Shown here piece by piece: positions 32,555 through 43,092 of a DNA stretch of 64,000 nt. The position numbers and the translations under genes were made by a program. The notes under the pieces are model-generated. The model had not been told where the DNA came from and did no database searches. It worked only from the letters and a program-made list of their open reading frames with translations. Numbering within the stretch: the stretch's first letter is position 1; the number at the start of each line of letters is the position of its first letter. This DNA comes from Platanthera guangdongensis. Lineage: Eukaryota > Streptophyta > Magnoliopsida > Asparagales > Orchidaceae. The stretch spans positions 112,177,314 through 112,241,313 of the forward strand of contig CM077160.1 in assembly GCA_039583875.1 (NCBI GenBank), in the 5' to 3' direction.

Positions 32555-33887
32555 TGTACTCCAGTCAACGGAACCCCCCTCTATTCTGCAATCACCGGCT
32601 GGCAGCTCTTCTTTACAGTTGATATCGCCATCAGCAAACTGCATGGACAGTTATGTCGTGCCCTAGTTTGCCTGGTGAGCCATGGTTCTGTACAATCAGT
32701 TTCCTTGGGCTTCTACTCGTAAGTAATTGATCTTTCTTCTGTACTCATCATTGCATGGTAACCGCCATTTGTTAGCACACACAGTTTTCTTTCCTAGATC
32801 TCTGATCATCTCCTTCAAATCCAAGAAGCAACGTTTTTGCACTGCTCCCTTCAAATCCTAAAAGAGTGAGACCCCCTTCAGCGCTAATCTGTGAATCTTG
32901 TCATTTTCGGTGAGTCTCTGTGAAATGTTGACAGAAGACCTTACTAAATTTAGCCTTCTATGCTTCTATCTTTTGATTTCAGGAATTGAGACTCATAATC
33001 CCTTCCATTTAGAAATTTGTTGACTTGCTATGTAGATTCCCACTATTGGTGGACAAGGTAACAATCGTTTTAGATGTTTCATGTCAGTCCTTATCAATTC
33101 TTAGGATGATAAGTTATTATTGGTGTACTCAACAAATTGATTAAGGTATATGGTGAATTTCAGGCTACGAGCGACCACTGCTACTCGGTGTAAAACTGGA
33201 AAGGAAATTTTAGGAGCTTCATAGCAACCGAGACAACTACACCGCAATAAGAAATTCGGATTCTTTCAGTCAGACATCATTTTGGATAATTCATGTATTA
33301 AATTATCTCAGTAACCATATACGAAGATACAAGTTCTTATTGTCATAGATCAGACCAACAACGAAGGGATAAGTTAATATGATTGAGAATTAGATACTTT
33401 TAGCCAAAAATCGTGAAACAGATGGTAATGAAATTGTCTAAGCAGGACATACAATTAGCCACTATAATAATAGCAAAATTCACAATTAGAACTATTTTAA
33501 AGTATAAGATACTATTAGAATAAAATACTAGATTAAGGCACAAGAAGTATTTTAATTTTTGTGGACTCAAAATGGGCGTTACACCAAGAGTGTCATACCA
33601 ACCACAAGATCAGATCAATCCAGAAAATGGTGAGAGGGGTTGACCCTCATTCTTTTGGTCGAGGCACGCCACTATATTCGCAGGGTCCGCAACCAACCAA
33701 ACGAGATTCAGACTTAGGGTCGATGACCCTGGATTCCAGATATGGAACTCCTCAGATAGGAGTTTGTCTCATCGAAAGATTTTCAGTTTAGGGCACCATC
33801 AAGTTTGCCACTTATACTATAGTTTTCAATTTTGTGCATGATTATCAATAATAACAAGATTTACTAAATCAGTCGTGAAATCTATTA

Positions 33888-35554
33888 GGCTCTGTTCGTT
33901 TCGATGGAATTGGAGCTATACTCAATTGCCAATTCCAATTGTGGCTGTTCGGCGGTCATAAAAATACATTGCAATTGAAATTCATTTCAAATCCCATGGG
34001 CATGGGAATTGATTATAGAAGAAACACGACTCCCTCAATTCTTACCTTACGAGGTCTTCATTCATGATTCCCACCATTACCAGCGCGTCCCCGACTTTCA
34101 AAGAAACATCAACGCAGATTATGTTTTTTTGCCCAGGATCAAATTTTTTGCCGAAGAGCAAATTTTTTGATGTGGCGCACATTTTCTGCCTGGGATCGCA
34201 TGTTTCGCTTGGGAGCGCATTTTTTGCACGAGCCCGCATTTTTCGGCCGGGCGCGCATATTTCCGCCACAGCGACCATTTTTCGTCGTGGAGCGCATTTT
34301 TTCCCCAGATATGCAATTTTCTCCCGGGCGCATTTTTCGTCTCAGCGCGATTTTTTTCGCTCGGGAGCGAATTTTACGCCCGGGAGCAAATTTTTCATCA
34401 ATGCTTGAATATTTCGCACGGAAGCAAATTTTCCGCCCGGGCGCGCATTTTCCGCCAGGGCACGTATTCCCCCCGCCCCCCGGAGCGTATTTTTTGCCCG
34501 AGCGCGAAAGTTTTGGCAAATGCACGTTTTTTTCGCCCGGGATCTCATTTTTCGCCCGGATGCACATTTTTCGCTCGAGCGCGTATTTTTCGCTCGGGTG
34601 CGCATTTTTGCCTGGATGCAAAATTTTCACCCCGGAGCGAATGTTTCGCCCTGGCGCGAATTTTTCGCCCGGGCGCGAATTTTTCGCCCGGGCGCGAATT
34701 TTTCACCCGGGCCCGAATTTTTCGCCCAGATGAGATTGTATTCGCCCGGATGCCCATTTTTCGCTCGGGCGCACATTTTTCTTCGGCCACACATTTTTCG
34801 CTCGGGCTCGAATTTTTCGCCCTGACGCAAATTTTTCAGTCGGGCGCGCATTTTTCGGACGGGCGCCCATTTATCCACCTGAGCACTCATTTTTCATTCG
34901 GGCGCGCATTTTTCGTCAGGACGCGCATTTTCGTCCGGGCTCGCAATTTTCAACCGGGCGCGCAATTTTTCCCCGGGCGCGAATTTTTCAACCAGGAGCG
35001 AATTTTTCGCCCGACCGCGTATTTTCTGGTCGGGCGTGATTTTCTTGCTCGGGCGCGATTTTCTTGCTCGGGCGCGAACTTTTCACTCGGTCCGGAATTT
35101 TTCGCCTTTGCGCACATTTTTCGCTCGGGTGCGCATTTTTCAACCGGCGAGCGCAAATTTTTCGCATTGACGCGCATTTTAGCTGAACGACAGAATTGTG
35201 CCCTTACTAAAAAGTGCGCACATGGGCAAAAAATGCGCATATGTGTGAAAAAAATGCGCGGTCGGGCGAAAACTGTGCGTCCTGTCTGCGCTCCCGGGCG
35301 AAAATTGCGCTCTCAGGGAAAAAGATATTCGCCCTGCCAAAAAAATGTCCTCACAGGAGAAAAATGAGCGCTTGGACGGAAAATTCTAATATGGAGCCAA
35401 ACAGTGGAATTAGTAATTCCAATTCCCATGACAGAATTCATGCATTTAGCCGAACGACATAATTGGAATTGACTTCAATTCCAATTTCTATGAAAATTGG
35501 AATTGAAGTCAATTCCAATTCCTACATCTCAATTCATGTGAAACGAACGGAGCC
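33888..35554. mobile_element. PIF/Harbinger-like non-autonomous element carrying a minisatellite
   Basis: Terminal inverted repeats GGCTCTGTTCGTTTC (33,888-33,902) and its inverse at 35,540-35,554 match in 14 of 15 positions. TTA flanks both ends (33,885-33,887 and 35,555-35,557). The first gypsy LTR has the empty site TATTAGATC, which proves the insertion and the TTA duplication. Subterminal regions have repeated AATTGGAATTG motifs in inverted orientation. The interior is almost entirely a GC-rich tandem array. No transposase is encoded. Confidence 0.9.
34131..35390. repeat. About 19-bp GC-rich minisatellite with orientation switch
   Basis: Dozens of degenerate units of CGCGAATTTTTCGCCCGGG occur. 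Exact 19-bp spacing is seen at 34,654, 34,673 and 34,692. From about 35,205 to 35,385 the units are inverted (GCGAAAA..TGCGC), so the array can fold back. Because three units make 57 bp and the unit rarely forms stops, long frames open on both strands (up to 320 codons) with a 19-residue repeat; I regard these as artefacts of the repeat and not genes. Confidence 0.9.
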
Positions 35555-36569
35555 TTAGATCTTGCAGCAGACGTGATTTATAATCCAGAAAATCATGCAT
35601 AACAACAAAAAATGAATTTCTTTTAAATGCATATCAACAGTAAGATATATATATTTACATGTTACAAATCAGATCACATCACGACCAACTTATAGATAAG
35701 TATTAACCGACAATTTATTCAATGAAAATTGTCATTCAAAATAGAGAATAGAAAGCAGAATGCTTAACGCACAAGCATGATTAATTACGACCAGGGTAAA
35801 CACAAAAGCTCGGGACATATAAAAAAGCTTCAGATTAGTGACCTCATACTCATCTGGTCAGCAGTCCACATGAGCCTCATATGTGGGGTCGTCAGCCACA
35901 GTTTCAAACTTGGAGATTTTCAGATACGAGCTCGCATCCCACTCAGGGAGCACTTCAGATCAGTTCAGGGTGCCCACGAGTCGCCATTTGGGCTCCATAA
36001 TTAGATTAAGTACAATAAATCATAATTTATGAAATTTGAATATTTAACCTTTAAGGAATTCACAGTACCTAAAAACAGCACAAATAAGAACTCGGATATT
36101 AAGGCGGATTCATAAAGCATATTCTCAGAAATTGTTATATAAATCAGCAGACAAAACAACCAGAAAACTGCATTGAAAAGTCAAAACTCATATTTTTTGC
36201 ATACAAACAAATTATGTTTTTTTCTAATGTTACTACTAACTGGGAGTAGTCTTTCTTACTCTCCAGTGGGTCTGACCCAGTTGGAACTTACTTTTACAGG
36301 GGTCATCAGTGGAGAGTTTTGACTACTGATTCACTTATTAGTTGGCTATGTGAATCAATATTTGAGGTACCATTGTTTACCCTCAACTGCATATATTACT
36401 TCCGCTATAAGTTTCTTTTAGAACATTTATTTACGTCTGTTATGTATCAGTTTCAGTACCGCTTCTTAATTTACTTCTTATCACGGGGTTCGACCGAACT
36501 GTTGATTTGTTGTTAAACTAAACAGGGGTGTTACAAGTAATACAACTGAATGAAAAGCAAACAAAAATG

Positions 36570-36669
36570 GAGAATCGTGAACACTTATCTGATTCACTGA
36601 AAGCTTACAAAATGCCTGATACATTGAAAACATTAGGCAATTTCAGAACTCGAAGTCCAAAGAACAAGT
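36570..36669 (-). repeat. Inverted piece of the gypsy LTR
   Basis: 36,590-36,668 (TTCACTGAAAGCTTACAAAATG to AACTCGAAGTCCAAAG) is the reverse complement of about 28,557-28,640 in LTR 1, with few differences. LTR 2 lacks this segment in its own orientation. Confidence 0.75.
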
Positions 36670-36893
36670 GACATATCGTGGGTTAGGTTTGTGAGTCTTA
36701 TTATAATGCTATAAATTCCCATATGTGGATGAACGAATATGAAGTATTTAAATTTCACTTTTCTTCGATTTGAGGTAGAGTTCATTTGGTCTTTCTTTGT
36801 TGACCTAGTTTCAGCTCTAGGAGCATCCAGCATGATCATGGTCGGTTTGTGGACCAATGTCAAATGGTTTATGCCCGATTGGAGAATCCCCGG

Positions 36894-37635
36894 TGTTGAA
36901 ACCGAGAACCGGCTTCTGTGGAGTTCGGACACTGAAAAGGAGAGGCCGCACACTTACTTTTCCTAATAAGCATGTTTGACTGAGAACTTAGGATTTGGAA
37001 CTGACCCAAGGCTGCAGTACAGAGGTCCCACCACATACCCAGAAGATCTTAGAGCTCTTCACCTCCTAAGCCAGTGCTGAGCTAAGGATACCTCAAAAAG
37101 CACTACAAGACTAGATAATAAGAAAGCTTGTCTTCTGAGTTACCCCTTAGAACTATTTATAGATTTCAAAATCTGGTCTGCCAACAGCGTAACTCCGTTG
37201 TTCTAAAGGGCTATATGCAACCCAACTGGGTCTGCCAATAGCGTAACTCCGCTGTTCTGAGAAGCTAAATGCAGACCACTAAGGGCATCAAGGTAATCTT
37301 ACCTCTGGATCCCACTGGGCGAGTGGTCCATGAAGGCACCACTCGCCCAAAGGGGCGAATGCTGGGAGTGCCAGGCATTCGCCCACTAAGCGAGAACTTA
37401 CTCTCACGCGCAATGAGGCGCGAGCCTTGGGCGAGTGCATGATGAAAACCGCACTCGCATGAAGGCTTGACTGCTCTCTTGGGCTTGGGTGAATGCCTCT
37501 TTGAGGCACTGGGCGAGTGCGGGTAAGTCTACCCCACTCGCCACTTCTGAAACTTTCGGACTTGAATGTCCTACAATGCCGAGAACTGTCTTGAGCCTGC
37601 CGGAAGGGCCTACTCAGCGAATATGAGGTTGTACA
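36894..37635. mobile_element. Probable solo LTR (742 bp) inside TRIM copy 2
   Basis: It begins TGTTGAAACC and ends GGTTGTACA, flanked by 5-bp duplications CCCGG (36,889-36,893 and 37,636-37,640). Removing it and one CCCGG restores the TRIM text ATCCCCGG-TGACACGCGG exactly as in copy 1. No gag or pol is inside. TATTTATAGATT at about 37,157 may be a TATA box. No other copy exists in the window, so LTR identity rests on the TG..CA ends and the 5-bp duplication. Confidence 0.7.
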
Positions 37636-37665
37636 CCCGGTGACACGCGGTTGGGCATCGGTGGC

Positions 37666-37830
37666 AAGGTTGTCAGAATCGCAATCCAGATCATAGGATC
37701 TTACGATCCTATGATCCAGATTTTGTAATCGATCTTGCTTTTGTAAAGCGATGCACGATCTGGCCCTACCATCTAATCTGATCCTACCTCGAAATGATCT
37801 CATCTAGGATCTCGATCATAACAATCTTGC
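37666..37830. mobile_element. 165-bp MITE with 8-bp target duplication
   Basis: It is flanked by TCGGTGGC at 37,658-37,665 and 37,831-37,838; copy 1 of the TRIM has the single site CTCGGTGGCTG. The ends AAGGTTGTCAGAATCG and (inverted) AAGATTGTTATGATCG are imperfect inverted repeats. An internal hairpin has 11-bp arms ATCATAGGATC/GATCCTATGAT around TTAC at about 37,690. The 8-bp duplication suggests hAT mobilisation; the family was not recognised. Confidence 0.75.
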
Positions 37831-37928
37831 TCGGTGGCTGCTCTTTTGTCCCACGTTGCCAACCACCATTCACCTCTCCTTTTATGTTGTGTTCAAGCTA
37901 AAGATTTCACCTCCAATTTGAGGGGGAG

Positions 37929-38085
37929 TGTTAGAGTTATTATATTTGGGTATTTTAGTATGTTCAAGGTTTAGACCCACACTGTGAGTTTGGTTTTTGA
38001 GTCTTATTGTAATGCTATAAACTCCCCTATATGGATGAATGAATATGCACCAAGCGTTTTAATTTTATTTCTCTTCACAGACATT
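37929..38085 (+). repeat. 3' LTR of TRIM copy 2
   Basis: It begins TGTTAGAGTTATTATATTTG directly after the polypurine tract and matches the TRIM copy 1 LTR through CCTATATGGATGAATGAATA. The right end is diverged, so the boundary is approximate. Confidence 0.75.
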
Positions 38086-39480
38086 AAAAATAATTTGAAA
38101 GAAAAGTGTGTTTGTTAGTTGAGGAAAATTTACTACAAGTCTATGAATGCTTTCTATCAAAGTACTTTAAACATAAATGTCTATTCTAATTTGATCATAA
38201 TCTACATTTTTGTTTAAGTTTCAAAATCGTTAAGCAATAGGTAATTTCTAGATTCCGGCATAAACCTGAATTATAGGTGTTTTAAAATTGCTTTTCTCCT
38301 TGTTCTAGGTTAAGTAAATTCTTATGTGCATTCTAACGATGGGAGTCCCTACTAACAAACACAGATGTTCTAGTGTCTCGCGAACACATACTCGTATTTG
38401 CTAGTCTTTATATGGGATGTCGTCTCCCCAACTTGAGGCTCATAAGGTCTGTTAAGCCCTATGAGTAAGATAATGTGTCTCTATCTATCAGGTGAAGAAG
38501 CCTCAATCGTGCATCCCTATTATTAAATGATAGATTGCATACTTATTCATTTGAATGTCTTAGACAGTGTCTCTTACAAGTTAACCACCTTATATACATA
38601 CTTATGTGGTTTAATATTTTCTCGCATTTATAAAGAGTCACGTGATTACATATGTCGTATATTGTCACAAAATTTGTAGGGGTCTAACTGAAAGAAAAAT
38701 ACAATAATTATGCTAAGACATGATCTACTCGTATTAGTTTGACACTTTACTAGGTTTATATTCTCTTATCATTAACTACTATTGAATCTCGATATATATG
38801 GCTTCCATGGTTATGTATTCCCTAAACTATAAAAGAACAATTCATACAACATTATGTAGTATGCCTAGCAAAAAGGAATAAAGTATCTTACCACGTTGTT
38901 GAGGTGCTCATAAACGCGACATGGCGGTATGATTCACAAGGTTTAATCGGAAATTATGCGACGTTCTTTGATCTATCACGTCGCTAAAACATCTAAAATT
39001 ATATAAAACCCTAAACAACATTAATAAGTGAAGTGAGTAGTTCTAGGGATTACTCTCACTCTTTTAAGGTTTTGATGAATTTAATGTCATTCCAATATTG
39101 TAAGGAAGAGCATAAGGTGCATGAAATGAAAATCAAAACAACTTTCCAAACGCTGGAAGACGAGATTTACGTCAAGTAACATACATAAAAGATGAAACAA
39201 ATACAGTTTTGACGGATGATGTAGATATTAAAGAGCGATAAAAAAGATATTTTTATCAACCTTATAATGAAACAAAACGTTTTATCGGAAAATTCAAGTC
39301 AAAGAGGATATCAGAAGAGTATAGAAACATAACGCTTTATCGGAAAATTCAAGTAACGGAGGTAAATGGTACTCTAAAGAAGATGAAAAATGAGTCGATT
39401 GGGCTACATGATATATTCATCGATGTATGAAAATGTCTAGTTAATGAAAAAATTTTGTGTTTTACATGTTTTTTCAATAA
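38086..39480. other. Unassigned AT-rich intronic sequence
   Basis: No gene or element recognised. Near 39,280-39,505 a motif containing TCAAGTCAAAGAGGATATCAG occurs twice and a partial ATCGGAAAATTCAAGT copy once more, leading into the LINE. Confidence 0.4.
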
Positions 39481-39499
39481 AATACTCAAGTCAAAGAGG

Positions 39500-40853
39500 A
39501 TATCAGACTAATGGAGAGAAAGTATCGTGGTAAAGTTGTATAAGAACAAAGGGGATATATAAAATTGTGTTAATTACAGAGAATTTAAATTAATGAGAAA
39601 TACCATAAAACTATGAGAACGAGTAATAGAAAGAAGAGTAAGACGAGAGACTAACATCTCGGAGAATAAATTTGGGTACATGTCAGGACAGTCGACCATG
39701 GAAGTTATACATCTCTTGAGGAGACTCACTGACAACTGTCGAGAAAAAAAATAAGATTTTCATATGTTGTTTATCGATCTTGAGAAGACTTATGATAGAG
39801 TTCCAAAACAGATTTTATAGAGTCATAGAAAAGAAAGGTGTAAATATATCATACATTGACATAATCAAAGATATATATACAAATTTACTGATAAGGGTTG
39901 GGACATCTTGAGAATTAACACTGGAATTCTCGATCAATGTTGACTTACATCAAGTTTCCGATTTAAGCCCTTATCTCTTTACCATTATCTTATATGAGCT
40001 CACCGGACATATCCAACAAGCAATACCTTGGTGTTTATTGTTTGTGGATGACATCGTTTTGGTCGATGTGACGGTCGAGGGTGTAAATGCAAAACTTGAA
40101 TCTTGGCGAGACACTTTAAAAAAGAAGAGTTTTATGTTGATCAGGAAAAAGACAGAGTATATGGAGCATAAATTTAGCAGTGCAAGAAGGACGAATGACT
40201 TTATTATTAAGTTTGGTGATTAAGATATTTCTCGTTGTGAGCGTTTTAAATATTGTGGATCGATAGTTCAAAAAGAAGGAGGTATTGACAAAGATGTGAC
40301 TCATAGAATCCAAGCAGGTTGGTTGATGTGGAGAGGCGCGTCAGGAATCTTATGTGATCGTAAAGTACCATTAAGACTTAAAGGCAAGTTTTACCGTACT
40401 GCAATTAGACCACCGATGCTCTATGATTCTGAGTGTTGGGCAGTGAATTGTGTACATGAGCAAAAAATGGGATTTGTGAAGATTAGAATGCTTTGGTGGA
40501 TGTGTGGACACAAGAGACTAGATAAAATTAGGAATGAATGTATCAGAGATAAGACAGGAGTAGCACCAATTGCAGAGAAGATGCGAGAAGCTCGATTAAG
40601 ATGGTTTGGACACGTACAAAGGAGACCATTAGAGACACATGATAGGCGTTGTGAGAGTCTAGTCACTAGGCATGCTAAACAAGGGAGGGGTAGACCAATA
40701 AAGACTTGGAATGAAATTATAAGGAAAAACATGATGTACTTAGGAATTAGTGAGATTATGACTAAAGATAGGGAACAATGGCGACAAATGATCCATATAG
40801 CTGACCCCACTATAATAGGATAAAGGCTTGAGTGTTGTTGTTGTACTGCCATT
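39500..40853 (+). mobile_element. RTE-type LINE, 5'-truncated, inactive
   Basis: Frameshifted reverse transcriptase text: YRGIKLMSHTMKLWER-like start, FGYMSGQSTMEVIHLLRRL, then FIDLEKTYDRVPKQI (FIDLEKAYDRVP in active copies), and MFVDDIVLVD containing the catalytic DD. A 175-codon C-terminal frame (40,296-40,823) has LKGKFYRTAIRPPMLY, IRMLWWMCGHKRLDKIRN, RLRWFGHVQRRP and KTWNEIIRKNMMYLGIS. It ends GAGTGTTGTTGTTGT. The endonuclease domain is missing. No target duplication was identified. Confidence 0.87.
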
Positions 40854-40879
40854 CCTATCTATACTTATAAGTCAACATG

Positions 40880-41590
40880 TTAGGCCCTCGCAAAGTTCGA
40901 AAACGCTTTGACACCAAAATTCGTAAATTAATTAAATAATGATTTAAAATGAGAAACATAAATTATGATATCAATACCTCGATCGCATGGCAATGTTCAC
41001 AAAAATTATGATTTAAAACGAGAAATTTAAATTATGATATAAATACCTCGATCACATCGCAATGTTGATGAAAATTTATTCGCGATCCGGCCCTAGAATT
41101 TAATTATTTTCGTATAAAAAATTAGGGATGTTACAAATCTCTCCTAATAAAATTTTCATCTTGGAACAATAAAATCATACTTGGGTAAAAAATAAAGACA
41201 TTTCTCATTGATCTGAAGTTCATCTTCTTTTTCTCATGCATACTCCGGTTGGCCACATTTCATCCAAAAGATATTTACAAACGAATCTCTCTATTCTTGA
41301 GCTTCTAAATCCTTAAATCCACTATCCTGACTGACTTAATATAAATATTAAGATTTGATTCGATTGGTGCATGCTTAGTACTGATCACCTGGCTAGGATC
41401 TTTGAATATTCTCCTCAGATAGAAGACGTGGAATACGTCAAATAATCCACACATTTCCTCAGGTAAGGCTACCTTTTATGCAACCTTACCAATGCACTTG
41501 AGTACCTTGAATGGACCAACAAACTTTGGACTCAATTTCATTATTCGCTTGATTCCTTTCAAGATATTAACTCATACTAAATTTGCACAT
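40880..41590 (-). pseudogene. Ty3/gypsy integrase C-terminus and 3' LTR start
   Basis: The minus strand from 41,590 reads IMKLSPKFVGPFKVLKCIGK, ALPEEMCGLF and DVFHVFYLRRIFKDPS, matching the gypsy end block LSPRFIGPFEIL..VFHVSMLRKYHPDPSHVI. Further left the minus strand has TGTAACATCCC (about 41,135), a usual gypsy LTR start. Within the presumed LTR a block of about 60 bp containing TACCTCGATC(G/A)CAT occurs twice (40,970-41,060). Confidence 0.75.
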
Positions 41591-41605
41591 TACTTATTCT
41601 GCTTG

Positions 41606-41775
41606 CAGCGGTTAAGGTGTTGTCGTGTGACCTTGAGGTCATGGGTTCGAGTCCTATAAGCAACCTCTTGCAAAAATCCAGGGTAAGGTTTGCCTACATT
41701 TCACCCTTGTGGTGGAACCCTCCCCCGGATCCTTACTACGCGGGGATGCTTTGTGCACCGGGCTACCCTTTTTTA
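41606..41775 (+). mobile_element. Au-like SINE
   Basis: The tRNA-derived head has CAGCGGTTAAGGTG and the B-box GGTTCGAGTCC. The body has TGACCTTGAGGTCATGG, CCTCTTGCAAAAATCCAGGG, GGATCC..GCGGGGATGCTTTG and TGCACCGGGCTACCCTTTTT, the order and text I recognise from the Au SINE family of angiosperms. It is flanked by ACTTATTCTGCTTG (41,592-41,605) and ACTTATTCTACTTG (41,776-41,789), a 14-bp target duplication with one mismatch. It lies antisense in the D2HGDH intron, about 530 bp downstream of an exon. Confidence 0.88.
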
Positions 41776-42318
41776 ACTTATTCTACTTGTAGGGTTTATT
41801 CGCATGCCATTTAATTAAAGCATTTCCCTTTAATTTAACTGAATCTTGCTTATTTTTCTAATGTCTAATCTCTAGTGTGAATGTTAGTGGGCTCTATTAA
41901 TAATTTCATTAATTATTGTAATTGTTGGTCGGAAAATTGTATGGACAACGCACCATTTAGATCAACTCACCATCTCTAGGTTCGTCCAGCAGCATATGAA
42001 GTTTTAAAGATTTGGTCAATAATGCAACTTATCACCCATAAAATAAGGAATTCAACATCAAGAAGTTTGGCATTGAACTAACAGAGCATTGATTAAATAC
42101 TTTTGATCAACTTCACAATAAAATAATAATAATAAATTATGTGGAAAGGATAAGTTAAAAAAGGTAGAAAATAAATCCAGAAATAACTCATTATCTATTA
42201 TGTAAGTTAATTTTTTTTACAAACCAATGTTTAGCCAGTCATATTATGAAGAGACACAAAAAGAAAATACATTGATTTACAAGATGACCGATATTCATTT
42301 ATAGGATGCGCTATTTAC

Positions 42319-42437
42319 CTAGTATATTTCCATGAAGTGATCCGTATCGTATAAAGTGAAGACCACCAGCATTCGTGGAAACATTACCGCCAATCTGACA
42401 GCTTCCTTTTGCCCCTAGATCAAGCGGCATGATATAA
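42319..42437 (-). CDS. D2HGDH: D-2-hydroxyglutarate dehydrogenase, internal exon (first of the three seen)
   Basis: A 119-nt exon with acceptor AAATTTTGCAG before 42,437 and donor GTAAAT after 42,319. It reads [18 protein letters not shown] followed by [18 protein letters not shown] and NIL(G). [10 protein letters not shown] is the hallmark FAD-binding segment of D2HGDH. No stop or frameshift. Differences from the usual plant text as I recall it are minor (Tyr for Phe at the start, His for Arg after GGL). Upstream exons were not found up to 64 kb, so the preceding intron exceeds 21 kb or the gene is a fragment. Confidence 0.9.
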
Positions 42438-43092
42438 CTGCAAAATTTTATATTTATAAGTTCCTTGAAGAGAAACATGAAGGTTCAGTTCACATATTTT
42501 TCCTGTTTGTTGGGTGGACCCGTAAAGTATATAAAATGCCGAAAAATGAAACCAGAATAATAAAAAAGGATTATTATTTTTGCAAATGATCTTAATCTGC
42601 TCAATCTCATGACAGATCCTGCTATATTCATAAAAATATCTAGGAAAGTACTTTGCTTAACCTTCAGATTCGTTCTTTGAATTTTCAATAGTTAAGTTTA
42701 ACTGATTACATCAAAATACCTTGATTACGTAAAAGGACCTGATTACATAAAAATACCTGATAATGAATCAGACCATGTTCAAACACTCTCAGCTAATTGT
42801 TTCCTCTCAAAATTGTCTCTTTCATATTCTCTAAGTGAATTTCTCAGCCCACACACCCCACTCAATTTAAGGCCACATCCTATGCATCTTTTGTTTCTCT
42901 GAAGAAGGGAGGAACCCCAATAAGACCCAACCAAGGGGTTCCGAACAATCTTCCAACGTGCTAAGCTGCCACAATCTCTAAGAACATTAAGGAATATTAA
43001 GAGTTAATAATATATTGTTGTTCTGGCTGACCTATGTCTAAAATAAATATCGAAAGAGTTAATAATATGAATGTCGAAAGAGTTAATAATAT
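42438..43092. other. Upstream D2HGDH intron sequence before element E
   Basis: AT-rich, no coding match found. Short repeated phrases such as TGATTACATAAAAATACCTGAT around 42,700-42,760. AGAGTTAATAATAT occurs twice shortly before the element E insertion point. Confidence 0.45.

Larger units (their letters stand above)
20880..36535 (+). mobile_element. Old Ty3/gypsy element with about 2.3-2.7-kb LTRs, carrying nested insertions
   Basis: Two long direct repeats (20,880-28,849 and 32,555-36,535) begin near (T)GTA(ACA)CC and end GGGGTGTTACA, the usual inverted ends of plant gypsy LTRs. Nine bases after the first is the primer-binding site TTGGTATCAAAG (28,859-28,870). Internal sequence contains gypsy RNase H and integrase remnants on the plus strand. 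Copia element D sits in LTR 1, a hAT-like element in pol and a Harbinger-like element in LTR 2. No clean target duplication was seen. Gag and most of RT are unrecognisable, so the element is old. Confidence 0.85.
32555..36535 (+). repeat. 3' LTR of the gypsy element, split by a Harbinger-like element
   Basis: It starts TGTACTCCAG and ends CAGGGGTGTTACA, with about 2.3 kb left after removing 33,888-35,554. Relative to LTR 1 it lacks roughly 200-300 bp near the 3' end (LTR 1 about 28,480-28,640). A piece of that missing sequence appears inverted just outside, at about 36,590-36,668. Confidence 0.85.
36670..38085 (+). mobile_element. TRIM/SMART-like element, copy 2, with two nested insertions
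   Basis: It is homologous to the minus strand of the 8.2-9.0 kb TRIM. A truncated 5' LTR lies at about 36,675-36,767. Internal sequence at 36,770-36,893 shares CATGGTCGGTTTGTGGACCA with copy 1. Its continuation ACACGCGGTTGGGC..CGGTGG is at about 37,642-37,665 and TTTTGTCCCACGTTGCCAAC at 37,843. The polypurine tract TTTGAGGGGGAG is at 37,917-37,928, followed by the 3' LTR. The internal sequence is cut by a probable solo LTR and a MITE. The primer-binding site is lost in a deletion. Confidence 0.8.
17018..42318 (-). other. 25.3-kb transposon-filled intron of D2HGDH
   Basis: The donor GTAAAT is at 42,318 and the acceptor TTTATCTTTCAG ends at 17,018, both phase 1. The flanking exons encode adjacent residues ([14 protein letters not shown]) of one protein. 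Inside lie a TIR element, a nested gypsy/copia/hAT/Harbinger stack, a TRIM with two insertions, a LINE, a gypsy scrap and a SINE. The piece 17,018-18,281 next to the exon has no recognisable feature and is probably original intron. Confidence 0.75.

Noticed and set aside
34405..35367. 320-codon open frame with a 19-residue repeat
   Set aside because: It is produced by a 19-bp minisatellite (three units are 57 bp); similar frames open in other phases and on the other strand.
37288..37803. 171-codon minus-strand frame
   Set aside because: It runs through a probable solo LTR, TRIM sequence and a MITE, so it crosses three element boundaries.
41606..41775. A functional tRNA gene
   Set aside because: Only the A/B-box head is tRNA-like; the acceptor stem is absent and the body is SINE sequence with target duplications.
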